Origin: Epiperipatus broadwayi
Taxonomy: Eukaryota; Onychophora; Udeonychophora; Euonychophora; Peripatidae
Direction: 5' to 3'
DNA: 64,000 nt
Assembly: GCA_028023455.1 (NCBI GenBank)
Contig: JAQFVV010000151.1
Span: 3,033,097-3,097,096 of the forward strand
The translations under genes were made by a program, and so were the position numbers. The first letter of the stretch is position 1, and every line of letters starts with the position of its first letter. The notes beneath the pieces are model-generated. The model was not told where the DNA came from and did no database searches. It saw only the letters and a list, made by a program, of their open reading frames with translations. Below are positions 1 through 10,662 of the stretch, one piece after another.

Positions 1-94
1 ATCATTCCAGATCTTTATTTTAACGCATTGAAAGAAACATATACATCTGAGGAAAGATATTATAAACTTATTAAAATGTGGCAATGGTAGTCTC

Positions 95-690
95 ATATGT
101 AATAAAGACGATTTGAGCAGGTGAAAGGAGATTTGGATCATCCTTTGAATAAATATATAAGAATTAAGATGATGATTTTTAAAGACATTGCCATTTTATC
201 TACTTATTTAGATTTGGATAAACATATCCAGTTTAGACAAGTCAAAACAGCCTCTTTGTAATTTTAAAAATGGAAAGGCTGTAGGCTCTGATGAAATATC
301 TGGAAGAGTTTTAAATATGGCAGCAATATGTTAAGTTCAAGTTGTGACCCTTGAAGATACTTCCAGTATTCAAATTTTTAAAAATAAATGGAATAGATAA
401 GATTGCAGTAATTATTGTAGGTCATCACTGTCATCCATTAAAGCAAAGAAACTTTCAAGGATTTCGTTTAATAGATTGCTTCCTGTCATAGATGAATAAT
501 TACCAGAGACTCAACGTGGTTTTAGAGAATCAAAAAGGAATATAAATACCTGTAGGTTTTTTTTCTTTCTAGGCAAATGCAAGAAAAGTGTTGGGAACAA
601 AAAAGTGATTTATATATTGCTTTTATTAATTTGATTAAAGTATTGATTCAGTTAATTGACAGGTTTACAGCATTGTTTGAATATATTAGT
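95..690 (+). mobile_element. Degenerate RTE-type LINE fragment
   Basis: Non-LTR retrotransposon reverse-transcriptase remnant, readable only in pieces across frames. Seen: a phrase like NGKAVGSDEISG near 264-305, LPETQRGFRESKR near 498-540, and QMQEKCWEQKSDLYIAF near 572-636. These match the stretch just before and at RT motif A of RTE-type LINEs, where AFVDLTKAFD is usual; here it has decayed to AFINLIKVL. Stops and frameshifts are frequent, so it is dead. The same family recurs on the minus strand at 36.2-38.1 kb. Confidence 0.7.
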
Positions 691-746
691 TGGTTGTCTA
701 TCATTATTTATTTATATTATATAGCTTCTATATGATAAATTGAGAG

Positions 747-1301
747 CCAATAAACATCACATGATCACCATTTCTTATGCTTGATCTTAACTGTTATTCA
801 AACAGGTAAAACTCTCTATACATATTGCCACTCAGTGCAAGCCAGAGTAATCAATGGATGCCAGAAGGCTTGTACATAAAATCCCCATCTAGTGCCTACT
901 CATCCAATATTCCCAGAATAGTTTCTGGCTTGTGACTATAGTTATTAAAGAACCAAAGACACCAAAATTATAGGTACTGAACTGAGTTCAGACCTATATG
1001 ACTATATAAGCTAATGAGCTTGGATTGAAAATATTGTTGTTTTCAATTTAAGACTCATAGTTTTATAGTTAAGTAGAGATAAAATGTGGCTGCTGGAGGG
1101 TTGCATTAGATCCTAAGATCTAGGTGCAGTGCTCTCAGATCCAAGGCTCCTCACTGATGAAGGCCACAAGCCAGAAACTAGTCTGGGGATATTAGATGAG
1201 TAGGCACGGGATGAGGATTTTATGCACAAGCCTTCTGGCATCCATTGATTACTCTGGTTGGCACTGAGTGGCGCTACTGTATGGAGAATTTTGCCTGTAT
1301 G
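747..1301. mobile_element. Hammerhead-bearing foldback element, copy 1
   Basis: Inverted-repeat element flanked by the 9-bp direct repeat AATTGAGAG (738-746 and 1302-1310). The left arm (about 805-930) and right arm (about 1120-1300) are reverse complements. Both hold the shared blocks GATGCCAGAAGGCTTG, CCTACTCATCCAATAT and ACTAGTTTCTGGCTTGTG. The centre carries a single-strand extension (940-1110) also found at 14.6k, 31.4k and 35.7k. No coding capacity. The right arm contains an intact-looking hammerhead motif; the left arm's is broken by a deletion. Confidence 0.8.
1139..1197 (+). ncRNA. Type I hammerhead ribozyme motif
   Basis: CTGATGA at 1154-1160, stem II GGC/GCC with loop CACAA, then GAAAC-TA-GTC with predicted cleavage after 1183. 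The proximal stem I arm (CTCCTCA) pairs with TGGGGA; the distal ATCCAA faces TTAGAT, one mismatch from the TTGGAT of other copies. The nucleotides forming the catalytic core are all present. Positions 10.1/11.1 are A and A rather than the usual G-C pair. Confidence 0.75.
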
Positions 1302-1310
1302 AATTGAGAG

Positions 1311-2594
1311 GAAGTGTTATTACTACTGGTGAAAAAATCTAAAGCATTTTGGATGTTAAACAAGAATGTATACTTACTCCAACATTGATTTCAATTTTTG
1401 TGAGAGTTGTCTTTGTAATTGCTTATAGGCAGTTTAATAAAAGAGGGATCAAAATGAGATACAGGTTCGATAGTTGAATTTTTAATTTAAATCTAATTAA
1501 AAACAAAAGTAAAAACTTCACTTTCTTACATTCTGTAACTTATAATATGCTGAAGATTATGCTACTTTTTCCAGTTCAAAAGACTGTTTACAGATTGGAT
1601 TTAATATGAGATCGTTAATTTGAAATTGATTAGTTGTTATTCATCAGCAACCTGGAGGAATGGGTGGGGTGTTTTTCTCGTTAACTTTCTATATTTTAGC
1701 AAACTATAATATCACACAGCTTGTAAAAGATGGACATTGATATCAGATTTATTGTATTTTGGCAATCAATCGACACCCATTATCCTTAAATTTAAGGTCA
1801 CTGCATTATCAATGCATTTTATTACAATGAGGTAATTGCCATAAAATTAATTATATATATGTAGGATTCTTATTTTGTCCAATTTATTTTATTATTGAAA
1901 GATATGGACGCCTATATATAGATATGTTATAAAAAACATTAAAAAAATTTCACTGATGCTCTGTAAGACTCTAACGATATGACAAGATGGTAGAGTGTTT
2001 ACATACAGGTTACAATTTCAGTTCTAAAAAACTGCTGGACAGCAAGTCATCTTTTTGTCTTGTTATCAACCTTTCTGAGTATTATAATTTTTTTTTTACA
2101 AATCTGATTCACTCATAATGCAATCAAATCAAGATAATTTCAACCAATCACTTGTGCTTTAATAAAAATGCCATAACTCTAGTTCAAATGTTCATTACTT
2201 TTCTTGAAATGACATTCTAAATTTCAAAATGGCCGTTTGAAGAGGAACTGCTACGTACTTTAAATTTCACAACTAAAGAAGCAGCGATATAATTGCTATC
2301 AGTCATTCAAATAGAAACAAATCATTATTAATTAGCCTAAGAAAAATTGTTTAAAAAATGCTCAAATTGTTGGTTATTGACAAATGACTTTGGGAAAGTT
2401 CAGACCACAAAAGAATGACTTCAATCACATTATGTTACAGCAAAATCACAGTATTATATTTTATCGAATAGGACAATCATTCTGAATTCTTTATAACCAC
2501 CATTAAAAAAGTAATTGGTTTTTTCTATTCTTGCTACAATTATACTATTTAGTGTAAGCTTTATTAATCAATACATGACAGAGGTATTACTTTA
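1311..2594. other. AT-rich spacer, nothing recognised
   Basis: No conserved protein phrase, repeat family or long inverted repeat was recognised on either strand. Sequence is AT-rich with scattered homopolymers. Confidence 0.5.
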
Positions 2595-2850
2595 AAAACC
2601 CATATCCAACGCTGTCCTACGCAATATTTCCAGACTAGTTTCCAACTTGTAGCTTACATCAATGAAGTGCTTTTTGAACAATAAACCTAGACCTTTTAGA
2701 TTTTAGTGCATTATTCAAAGATCCAATTGGTGAAAGTCATAAGCTCTAAACTAGCCTGGGGATATTGGATAGTACAATACGGAATAAGAATTTATAAAGT
2801 ACCACCATCTGGCATCTATTGATTACTGATGTTTACATTATATGGTAAGA
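2595..2850. mobile_element. Decayed foldback element copy
   Basis: Both arms of the hammerhead-foldback family are traceable (ATTTCCAGACTAGTTTCC near 2620; CTAGCCTGGGGATATTGGAT near 2752; GGCATCTATTGATTACT near 2811), but with many substitutions. The hammerhead box reads TTGGTGAAAGTCATAAGCTC and is no longer a catalytic core. An old copy. Confidence 0.6.
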
Positions 2851-2984
2851 ATTTGCAAATGAATATCTATGTTTAAGACAAGTTCATGTAATGTAGTGAT
2901 TCAAACAATTGGTTTCACTCAGGCCAGCTTACATTAAGCCCATTTAACTAAATAGAAGGTAATCAAACTTCGATACCAGAGCCG

Positions 2985-3131
2985 TTTTGAACAAGATGAT
3001 AAAACTGTAAGGATAATCTCACCCCGGCCACAAGATAAGAGTCTTTAAAGAAATGAGTCACTTTTATTTCCTTAAAGACTTTACCTTGTGGCTGGTGTGA
3101 GAGTATTCTTACAGTTTTATCATCTTGTTTA
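2985..3131. repeat. Short inverted-repeat (MITE-like) element
   Basis: Arms of about 63 bp, from AACAAGATGATAAAACTG (2990) to its complement ending in ATCATCTTGTT (3128), separated by a short loop near 3050-3070. Only a few mismatches. No coding capacity and no hammerhead core. Confidence 0.75.
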
Positions 3132-3214
3132 AAAGAGCACTAGTGTCGATATTTGTTTACTTTCTATATAGTTAAAATTTAAACACTGCTCTTATAAAAT
3201 TTATAGAGTATTAC

Positions 3215-3660
3215 TAAGCATATTTAAAACCACTAAACATCAGATGATCACCATTCTTTATGCTCACACAAGTTGTTTACACAAAGGGCTAAACTCTCCA
3301 TACACTAGTGCCACTAAGTGCAAGCCAAAGTAATCAATAGATGTAAGGTTTGAATCCCCATCTAATGCCTACTCATCCATATCTAGTTTGTGGTCATTAG
3401 TGAGGAGCCTTGGCTCTGAGAGCAGAAGGTAACTGCTGGAGGGTTGCATAAGATCCTAAGATCTAGGTGGTGCTCTCAGATCCAAAGCTCCTCGCTGATG
3501 AAAGCCATTAGCTAGAAATTAGTCTGGGATATTGGATGAGTAGGCACTAGATGGGCTTTTATGCACAAACCTTCTTGCATCCATTGATTCTCTGGCTTGC
3601 ATTTAATAGTGTTACTATATGGAGAGTTTAGGCTCTGTGTGAACATATTTATAGAAAGAT
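3215..3660. mobile_element. Hammerhead-bearing foldback element, copy 2
   Basis: Full inverted-repeat copy: left arm with CACTAAACATCAGATGATCA and GATGTAAGGTTTGAATCCCC, right arm ending GGAGAGTTTAGGCTC. A possible duplication CATATTTA flanks it (about 3219 and 3648). The right arm carries a hammerhead; the left-arm hammerhead is broken by deletion. Confidence 0.75.
3480..3537 (+). ncRNA. Type I hammerhead ribozyme motif
   Basis: CTGATGA at 3495-3501, stem II AGC/GCT (loop CATTA), GAAAT-TA-GTC with predicted cleavage after 3524. The distal stem I arms ATCCAA (3480-3485) and TTGGAT (3532-3537) pair perfectly. Stem II differs from the GGC/GCC of other copies by a compensatory G-C to A-U change. 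C15.2 is T here, leaving a G-T pair in stem III, and one G is missing in proximal stem I, so activity is less certain. Confidence 0.65.
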
Positions 3661-3928
3661 GAATAGCAATAAATAAACTAAGTTTATGAAATGTAGTGAG
3701 TCAAGTAATTGGTTTGCTAATAAGATCAAAGACATTTATCCACCGGAAGTGATAGAGTTGAGCTACAATCTATGAACTACTAGCTTTTGCGTCTCTTCGT
3801 ATTGAATCTAAGGACTAAAGTTAATTCAAACGAAGTATCAAACCTAACTAATTCCTTGAGCAATTATTTTATTACTTTATTCAATTTATATAAATAAAAT
3901 AAACGTAAAAAGAGGGACAAATGTATAC

Positions 3929-4572
3929 CTGAAAGGCAATATTGCTTTAACTAAAGGTTTTCCTAAATAATGATCTACTCTGTATATTTCATCTTCACGA
4001 AAATATTCTAGAAGCTTACTACTCATTTCTTCGGCGCTGGAAAAATCTTTACCAAAGGGTTTTTCAAGGACAATTCGAATCCAAGTATTCACTGACGGTG
4101 GCCGGCAGTATTTATTAACTTTCTGAGCAAGCTCTATGTATGCAAACGGCGGTACAGAAAAATAAAACAATCGTCCAAATTCATGTTCGCCAGCATTTGA
4201 TAGATTGAGTTTACTACAAAATTTGCTATATTCATCATCGCTAGGCAAAGCAACATATTGAACTAATGAAGCGAACTGTTTCATTTTGAGTTGGCAATTA
4301 ATTTCTTCACAATTTAAGCTGCTAATAATGTTAGATAATTCTTGCTGACCCGTCACAAAACTCATTCTACTACTACCATAAAACAAAAATTGTTGATCAT
4401 TACTTTTTGACAAGTACAAATGAAACATCGCATTCCATAAATATTTTTTGGCCAAATTGCCCGTAGATCCGAAAATAATAACATTTGTAAGTTCTTGTGC
4501 TTTTAAATAGATCATTAAAAAATAAGTTAATATAAAATAAATTAATAATAATATCATCATAGAGTATTTCAT
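3929..4572 (-). CDS. H6PD: Hexose-6-phosphate dehydrogenase, first coding exon
   Basis: N-terminal half of the glucose-6-phosphate dehydrogenase domain of an ER-type bifunctional H6PD (GDH/6PGL). H6PD oxidises hexose 6-phosphates in the ER lumen to make NADPH. Residues 1-25 are a hydrophobic signal peptide (MKYSMMILLL..YLKA) followed by QELT, the spacing known for H6PD, so the ATG at 4572 is the likely start. Seen next: nucleotide-binding GSTGNLAKKYLW (N where most relatives have D), FYFSVPPFAY, LEKPFGKD, and the substrate/catalytic RVDHYLGKP. The exon ends at ILPF plus two bases of an Arg codon, before a CAG|GTATAC donor at 3928. The rest of the G6PD domain and the lactonase domain must lie beyond the left edge; no further exon was seen in 1-3928. 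Confidence 0.88.
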
Positions 4573-5220
4573 TTTGAAATTTACAAAGAATCAAATGTAT
4601 AGATTAAAGAGCAATTTTATCGTAGATTAAAGAGCAAAACTTTCAGCAAAGTTGACATCTTCACATAACTCCTCAGGACATGCGCAATGCTGTGTCCATG
4701 GTTTCCGCAAACACCGTTAAAATGTGTTGACAGCAGTTACAACATACCATACAATACTATCTTTTAATTCTAAAATATATGGTAATATTATCATTCTATG
4801 TATACAGTTCTCAAATTTTATGTTTCCATCTAATAGTTAAATAAATAGATAAAAAGTTTAATCTTTGTAGTAACCTGAAATTTGTATGTAATACTTCCCT
4901 GGAGGTTAATGTGTGTGTGAATTCCATCGCCCCGTATAATTTGTTGTATTATATTCAAAATAAAATATAATATGCACAATATTAATATAACTTTCTAGAT
5001 AATCAATTAAAATGCGCATTAAAAGAATAATTTCTAAATAACGTTTAACACTAAAATAACGTTTATCGCTTGATAGCCGAATATTGAAGCAATTGTATTT
5101 TCTTAATATATACATTAATCAATATTTGTTTTTAAATTTTAAAAAAATTAGATTAATTTAAAATTAATTCAATTAGATATTTAAAATCATTCTTTACACT
5201 TAGTACAACTACACACTGTC
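4573..5220. promoter_or_regulatory. Putative bidirectional promoter, H6PD / ISOC2
   Basis: 648 bp between the two divergent start codons. It contains CATGCGCAATGC near 4680, resembling half of an NRF1-type site. It also contains a CG-containing patch (TTTCCGCAAACACCGTT, about 4700) in otherwise AT-rich sequence. No repeat was recognised. Promoter role is inferred from gene layout only. Confidence 0.4.
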
Positions 5221-5404
5221 ATGGCTGCTCGTAAACTTGGGAAAGTTTGTGTTGAGTCCACCGCTCTTTTTCTTTGCGATATGCAAGAAAAATTTAGAGC
5301 TTCAGTTAAATATTTCCCAGAAATAGTTTCAATAGCAGCAAGAATGCTTCAAGCTGCAAAGCATTTAAATATGCCAATTATCGTGACTGAACAATATCCA
5401 CAAG
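5221..5404 (+). CDS. ISOC2: ISOC2-like isochorismatase-domain protein, exon 1 of 3
   Basis: Codes residues 1-61 plus one base of an isochorismatase-like (cysteine hydrolase fold) protein. ATG at 5221 follows CACTGTC. Seen: [10 protein letters not shown], whose Asp20 is the expected catalytic acid, and [10 protein letters not shown], typical of the ISOC1/ISOC2 family. The donor is CAAG|GTATTA (GT at 5405-5406). The reading frame continues into intron for a while, but homology stops at the donor. Spliced to 15231 it gives ..[14 protein letters not shown], keeping frame. The natural substrate of these animal proteins is not settled, and none is assigned here. Confidence 0.9.
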
Positions 5405-5504
5405 GTATTAAAATTATGCCGTATTGCTTTCTAACAAATTTGTCGATTTCTAATTATATATTATTTTTGACTAGCAATTGTAAACGGTCGCTACTTTATA
5501 CAAT

Positions 5505-5800
5505 ATTTAAGTGTATGTAATCTACCTCAAACTATGTATATGGGATAGTTCTGAATGAACAAACCTGTAAGAAACTAGCTTGTTGTGTGGCAATACGTAT
5601 AGTGAATTTTTGCCTGTTTTACCCATTTTTCCATTAAAGATTGCGATTATACTCAATAATGTTATCTTTTTTTTTTAAAAAAAAAAACAGACAAAAACTC
5701 ACTATACGTATTGCCACACAACAAGCTAGAGTTTCTTACGGATTTGTCCATTTAGAACTATACCATATACATAGTTTGAGGTAGACTACATACCCTTAAA
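5505..5800. mobile_element. Inverted-repeat element related to the foldback family
   Basis: Two arms of about 115 bp in inverted orientation: TACCTCAAACTATGTATATG (5523) and its complement (5764), and TTGTGTGGCAATACGTATAG (5581) and its complement (5700). The block CAATACGTATAGTGA..TTTTGCCTGTTTTA is shared with the hammerhead-foldback family. There it sits at the element ends; here it faces the centre. Box-like remnants (CTGAATGA, GAAACTAG) remain but the hammerhead core is not intact. Lies in ISOC2 intron 1. Confidence 0.7.
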
Positions 5801-7440
5801 TGACTTAAGCAGTATTTTTTATTATTAGGCAACTAATGAAATATATACTTCTTTTAATAGTCGTGTAGGGCTGGTTCTTTAATAACTTGAGCCCCTGAAT
5901 AACGAAATTTGATAGCAAAGGATTATATCCAGGTAATATACAATATCAAGACATCTAATGGGAATCTTTGTGATAAATAATAATGTGCATATACATAGAA
6001 GTTTTTACAGCATTTAAGATCAGAATAATTAAGATATTTGAAAGCGCAACAACAAAAGAAATTAGAAGTATGACTTTAAATAATCAAAAAGCAAGCATTT
6101 TTTAATACTGATTTAAATGATAATAAAATTAAAAGATTTTAATAAAATATTTATAAATATTGATATCTTGTCAATCATTAGAACTAAAATTTATCTTTCA
6201 GGAAGTTGATTTAAATGTCTTTCTAAAAGTTTCAGTGCATAGTGCATGCACAATGTCCATACATTCATTATTTTAGAGGACAATCCTTTATTTCATTGCT
6301 CTGGGTTTTTTAATTTTTTACAATGGTCATTTTGTTTCTTTTTTTGTGAATTGAAAGAGTAAATTAAATACTGGTGTGCAATATATAGCCCATAGAAATA
6401 TGTAACTCATTTCATTGGTACTCACTTTAATATCTATGGATGCATCACTGGTATACATGTGCACGTATTGTACCTGACTATGTGTAGTTTAGAAGGTGTG
6501 ATAGAAATGAGTGGGTATCTTCATGGCAACATTGTTTTTGTCACTGGTGTATTTTGGTTTGACATACATTATTAATTTAGAGGGTTTTTTTTTAAAAAAG
6601 TTTGAGGAGGTAAATCCTAACATTGTTTTTATTATTACATACAAATTTGTATTTTGTAGATCTCATCGTGGTATCCAAAAGAAAGTCTATTTTCGACAAA
6701 ACCTTGACAAGACTTTCATTAAAAGAGGAGTAATGGATAGTGATGTCTAATAAATGTTTGGCTAATTTTTCTAAAAACATTTAACGATTAGTAGATGTGG
6801 AAGTAATCCAGCATATAATTCCAATTAAAATAGCATCATCACAAACTTTCAGGCAAACATGAAATTCTTTGTGTATTAAGATATGTCCTGCCAATGCAAA
6901 TGGTTCACAGATAAATACATTTTAGAAATCATTGAATTTTTCTTATGTCTCCCTGGATCTAATGTTACCATCGAATGAGTATTTTTATTAGTGAACAATT
7001 AACGGACGAGTGAAAAAAAATTAAAAATCAAAACATTGAAAGCATGTCTTTATACCAAAACCAACTCTGCCATGATTTATTTAAAAAGTTTATTCTTGAG
7101 AGAAGTTTTAAATTTATTTTCAAGTAATGTTATTATTTAAAATGCTATGTATAATCATATTTTGCATTTTAGTTTTAGTGAAACAAATAAACGTAATCTT
7201 CTTTTTTTTATTTGAACCAATTTTTGGTCTATCCTTTATTTTCTTCAAAAAAAAAGAAGAAAAGATCGCCTATATCTATATACCCAGCTTTAAGTCCTAA
7301 CCTTTTCGAATTCATTATCAGTCACGACTGAAATCTCTTCAACTTAATTAATGTAAACCAAATGTGAGTTAGATTTGACTACTTTAATTTAATAATCTCA
7401 GTATAAATTATAGCTAAAATTCTATACTAGTAGTTAATAA
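5801..7440. other. ISOC2 intron 1 sequence, nothing recognised
   Basis: AT-rich intron. No protein phrase, inverted repeat or known element seen. The short open frames here lack any family resemblance. Confidence 0.5.
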
Positions 7441-7444
7441 CTCT

Positions 7445-7740
7445 ACATATATAACCTATTCACGGAGCAAGCAAGTCTGAATACGTTACTAAGATAATTC
7501 ATAAAGATTCTCAAAGAACCATTGTAAAAGAACTTATAAATAATGTCCATCTTTTGTTATATCAATACCAGTCTATTTTGTCAGATAAAAGACAAAATAA
7601 ATTAGTATTGATATAATAAAAAAAAAAAGATGGGCCCATTTATAAGTACATTTAAAATGATTCTTTGAAAGTCTATATTGTGAATTATCGTAATAACATA
7701 TTCAGACATGTTTGTTCCATGAATAGGTTTATATTCTTAG
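7445..7740. repeat. Inverted-repeat (MITE-like) element
   Basis: Imperfect palindrome about 295 bp long. Outer arms AACCTATTCACGGAGCAAG (7453) and TTGTTCCATGAATAGGTT (7712), middle arms around ATTCATAAAGATTCTCAAAG and CTTTGAAAGTCTATATTGTG, inner arms TTATATCAATAC/GTATTGATATAA. The loop is near 7570-7600. No coding capacity or hammerhead. Confidence 0.75.
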
Positions 7741-8047
7741 TGTTACATGTTTGATAAACCATAAAACAAATTTTATCTCTGCATATATATCTATAGTCAG
7801 ATGTGTATTAAATAATAGTAAAGAACTGTGATGGTCACTTATCACCTACGATTATTGTTTTAGCAACTCTAGGCTTTCCATAATGAATCAATCGTACAAA
7901 TTTGCACCATTTAGCAACTGATTACTAACACGAAATCTTAATTCCATATAATAGCAAGAGTGCAATGACTTCCAATTGCCTCTACAGGTCCAGCATGTAC
8001 ATATGTTATAAATAATTTTTTGTCATTCATTAGACTAGAGATTATCC

Positions 8048-8428
8048 ACATAATGAATAATATTTCTGTAGGGTAATTTTCACTACACTTCTGTTACCCA
8101 AGATAGAGGATTGGTTTCTATCCGCTTTAACACCTTGTGGAGAGTGCAATCATAAACACATGAGCAAAAAAGTGAAAAAGATATCTCTAAGATGCACATT
8201 TCGTGCTGAACTAGGACTCATCAGTTAGTCCGGATGTGTAAGAGATTGTGATCTGGGCCAACTGATGAGCACGAAATGTGCATCTTGGGAATGATACATC
8301 TTTTCCACTTTTTTTGCTCGTGTTTATGATTGCACTCCCCACAAAGTGTTAAAAGCGGACAGAAACCAGCCCCTATCTTGCGTAACAATAATGTAGTGAA
8401 AATTACACTACAGAAATATTATTCATTG
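8048..8428. mobile_element. Second hammerhead-bearing inverted-repeat family, copy 1
   Basis: Palindromic element with ends ATGAATAATATTTCTGTAG and its complement. Shared internal blocks include ACCCAAGATAGAGGATTGGT and GTGCAATCATAAACAC. The inner arms hold hammerhead motifs in inverted orientation around a loop at about 8225-8255. Related to 15.9-16.26k and a scrap at 17.3k. Confidence 0.75.
8185..8232 (-). ncRNA. Hammerhead ribozyme motif, second family
   Basis: On the minus strand: CTGATGA (8224-8218), stem II GTCCTAGTTCAGCAC with four of six pairs, then GAAATGTGCATC forming a three-base-pair stem III (ATG/CAT, loop TG) and an AUC cleavage triplet at 8193-8191. Stem I pairs CTAA with TTAG, where the other copies have CCAA/TTGG, a compensatory change. 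The plus-strand partner (CTGATGA 8262-8268) has stem II deleted to four bases. Confidence 0.6.
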
Positions 8429-8429
8429 C

Positions 8430-9589
8430 ATATATTGTTATTCTTACTTTTCTAAATAATTTTCTTTCAATTTCCAAGTGATGTTAAATCTTATTGTATT
8501 GGTTTTACAAAACATTCAGATTAGTTTAACTTTTTTGTATAAATTTATTTTTAGTTTCTGCACATCCGTTATTTAATTGTCACATTTCATTAACTATTTC
8601 TCCAGAATCTAATTCTCAAAATGTTTTATGATTCTCTTATTAATTTATTCTTATATCCAAACTATTAACCAAGTTAAACTTTCTTTTTCTTTGGAAGCAT
8701 TACATATCTCTAAAATTCTATTTATTTTTTCTCCTTTCAAGTAACAAATAACTAATTCATTCTTCCAAATGCATTTCTTTTTCTTCTAATCCATTTTAAT
8801 AAAATCTCTTACATTAATTCAAATATTTTGTTTTCATTTGACATAAAGATCTTTTTAAAAAAAATGGAAAATTTCCATTTTTTACTCTCTTCATCTTTAT
8901 ATTTGTCCTATTCTCCCTACAATATTTTCTAAATTTCTTTTGATATGGCAATAATCATAAACCATTCATAAATGAATATGGTCCCTCCTACTCCAAAAAA
9001 AAAAAAGGAGAAGGCAAAAAAAAAACAACTCTAGAAATGAGTTTTGCAAGAAGACTATTTGACCAATTTATGAACAAAGTACTTCAAACATAAATATTCA
9101 TTGATTTCCTTTCATCTCAAATAAACACAATATAGTCTGCTTTTTCCTCCTTTACTTGGTATCCCATTGACTTTGCACTAAATAACAATAAACTCCTCTT
9201 GTATTATCATATATTTTTTAGATTCTTATATATTCATTTTCTGTAACTTTTTCTAGCCAATCTATCTTTTCTCATCCTTTGTACTTTATATGCTTGTAAT
9301 ATGTCTTCTATGCAAATTCTCTATTAATTTAGACTAACATCTTTCTTATCCATCATATTCATTCCCTCTGCATCATCCAATTAAGTACTATTTTTTTGCT
9401 AATCTATTTTCATTTATATATTGTAGTCTTCCAATCATTTCACATTTGCTTCTAATTTTCCTCATTAAAAAGGCAAAATTTCCCCTCATTTGCTGTCTAT
9501 ACTTATCACTCTATACTCTTCTAATTTCCTCATCAATGTACACTATATTTCACAGCGATCTATTATAAGTTTGAAATGGAACATTAGAT
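8430..9589. other. T-rich intron sequence with a dispersed-repeat scrap
   Basis: Pyrimidine-rich intronic sequence. Around 9030-9130, AACTCTAGAAATGAGTTTTGCAAG followed by AACATAAAT resembles stretches at 11.74-11.83k and 36.16-36.25k, a low-copy dispersed repeat. Nothing else recognised. Confidence 0.4.
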
Positions 9590-9690
9590 CCGTTACCCGG
9601 AAACTAGTCCGGAGATCTGATAATGATAACACTATCACTTAATATACATTGATTACTCAAGCGTACAATGTATCACTCGATTAAAAATGA
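9590..9690. repeat. Decayed half of a foldback element
   Basis: GGAAACTAGTCCGGAGAT and CATTGATTACTCAAGCGTA match the right arm of the hammerhead-foldback family. The CUGANGA box and cleavage context are lost. Confidence 0.45.
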
Positions 9691-10660
9691 AGTGAATTGT
9701 TTATGAAAGCGTATGCTAAGTGGTAAACAAGAAAATAATGTGATGCTTTGCTGGTATTAAAATGCATCTGTGCACTTGTAACTGAAGTTGTGGGTACAGT
9801 TCCAGAAGCATATGACAGTTCTCACCGCATAAAATATTCTATATATATGGACTGTTGCTCACGACTATGACCATCTGAAGTATGGAATTTTATTGGCAAA
9901 AAGCATTTATTGCATTTAGAACTCAATTTTTTCTTTACGTATTCTTTGGTTTTTTTTCCTAGTCAGCACCTTGTGAATATTATTTTGCTCGAAAGTTGAT
10001 AGCTGAATATAACAATAATTTACTTCAACCAGATAAAATATTTTACTTAGAAGTATTTTTGGACTATATATATATAAGTTTATGATCGCATTTTTCTTCA
10101 AATTGATGGGGAAAAGTTCCGTTTGTAAAAAAATTGAATACAAAAATAAAACCGCCATTTTTCCCCATTAAAAAGACTGCTTTGATTTTCAAATTAATTA
10201 CAAACTCAGTAATGTTGAAATACTCTATTGCTTTAAAATTTAGTATTCCTATTTTTCTATGCAAATTTAAAAAATCTTTACGTAATTTAATGTTAAGTTT
10301 TTTAAAACATTAAATCTGCAAATATTAGTCCTATTAAAAGTATAAGAAAAACAAAATGTTATTAGACTGCTGTAACAAATATGGAATTGTAGATATACAA
10401 TGCAAACGGTAACAAGCGTGAGTTACTAAGATTGACTATGCTAGTCCACTTTAAATTTTTTATTTAATTCATCGTTCAGTTCTTTATTTCCTTATGCATT
10501 GATTAATTCTTGTGCAACAATTATATAAATTCTTTCTTTATACACTTTTTACAATGCCATAATTTATTAACTTGACAAAACCGTCTTACAGTTTTGACTT
10601 TCCAGTGGCCTTCTTTAGAGTTATAATATATTAATATATATGAACACAATGTAAAAACTG
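9691..10660. other. ISOC2 intron 1 sequence, nothing recognised
   Basis: AT-rich. Short open frames on the minus strand at 9.9-10.3k show no family motif. Confidence 0.45.
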
Positions 10661-10662
10661 TT

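Noticed and set aside
5520-5580. Hammerhead in the 5.5k inverted element
   Set aside because: The box reads CTGAATGA with an extra base and no proper stem II or cleavage triplet; only a possible relic.
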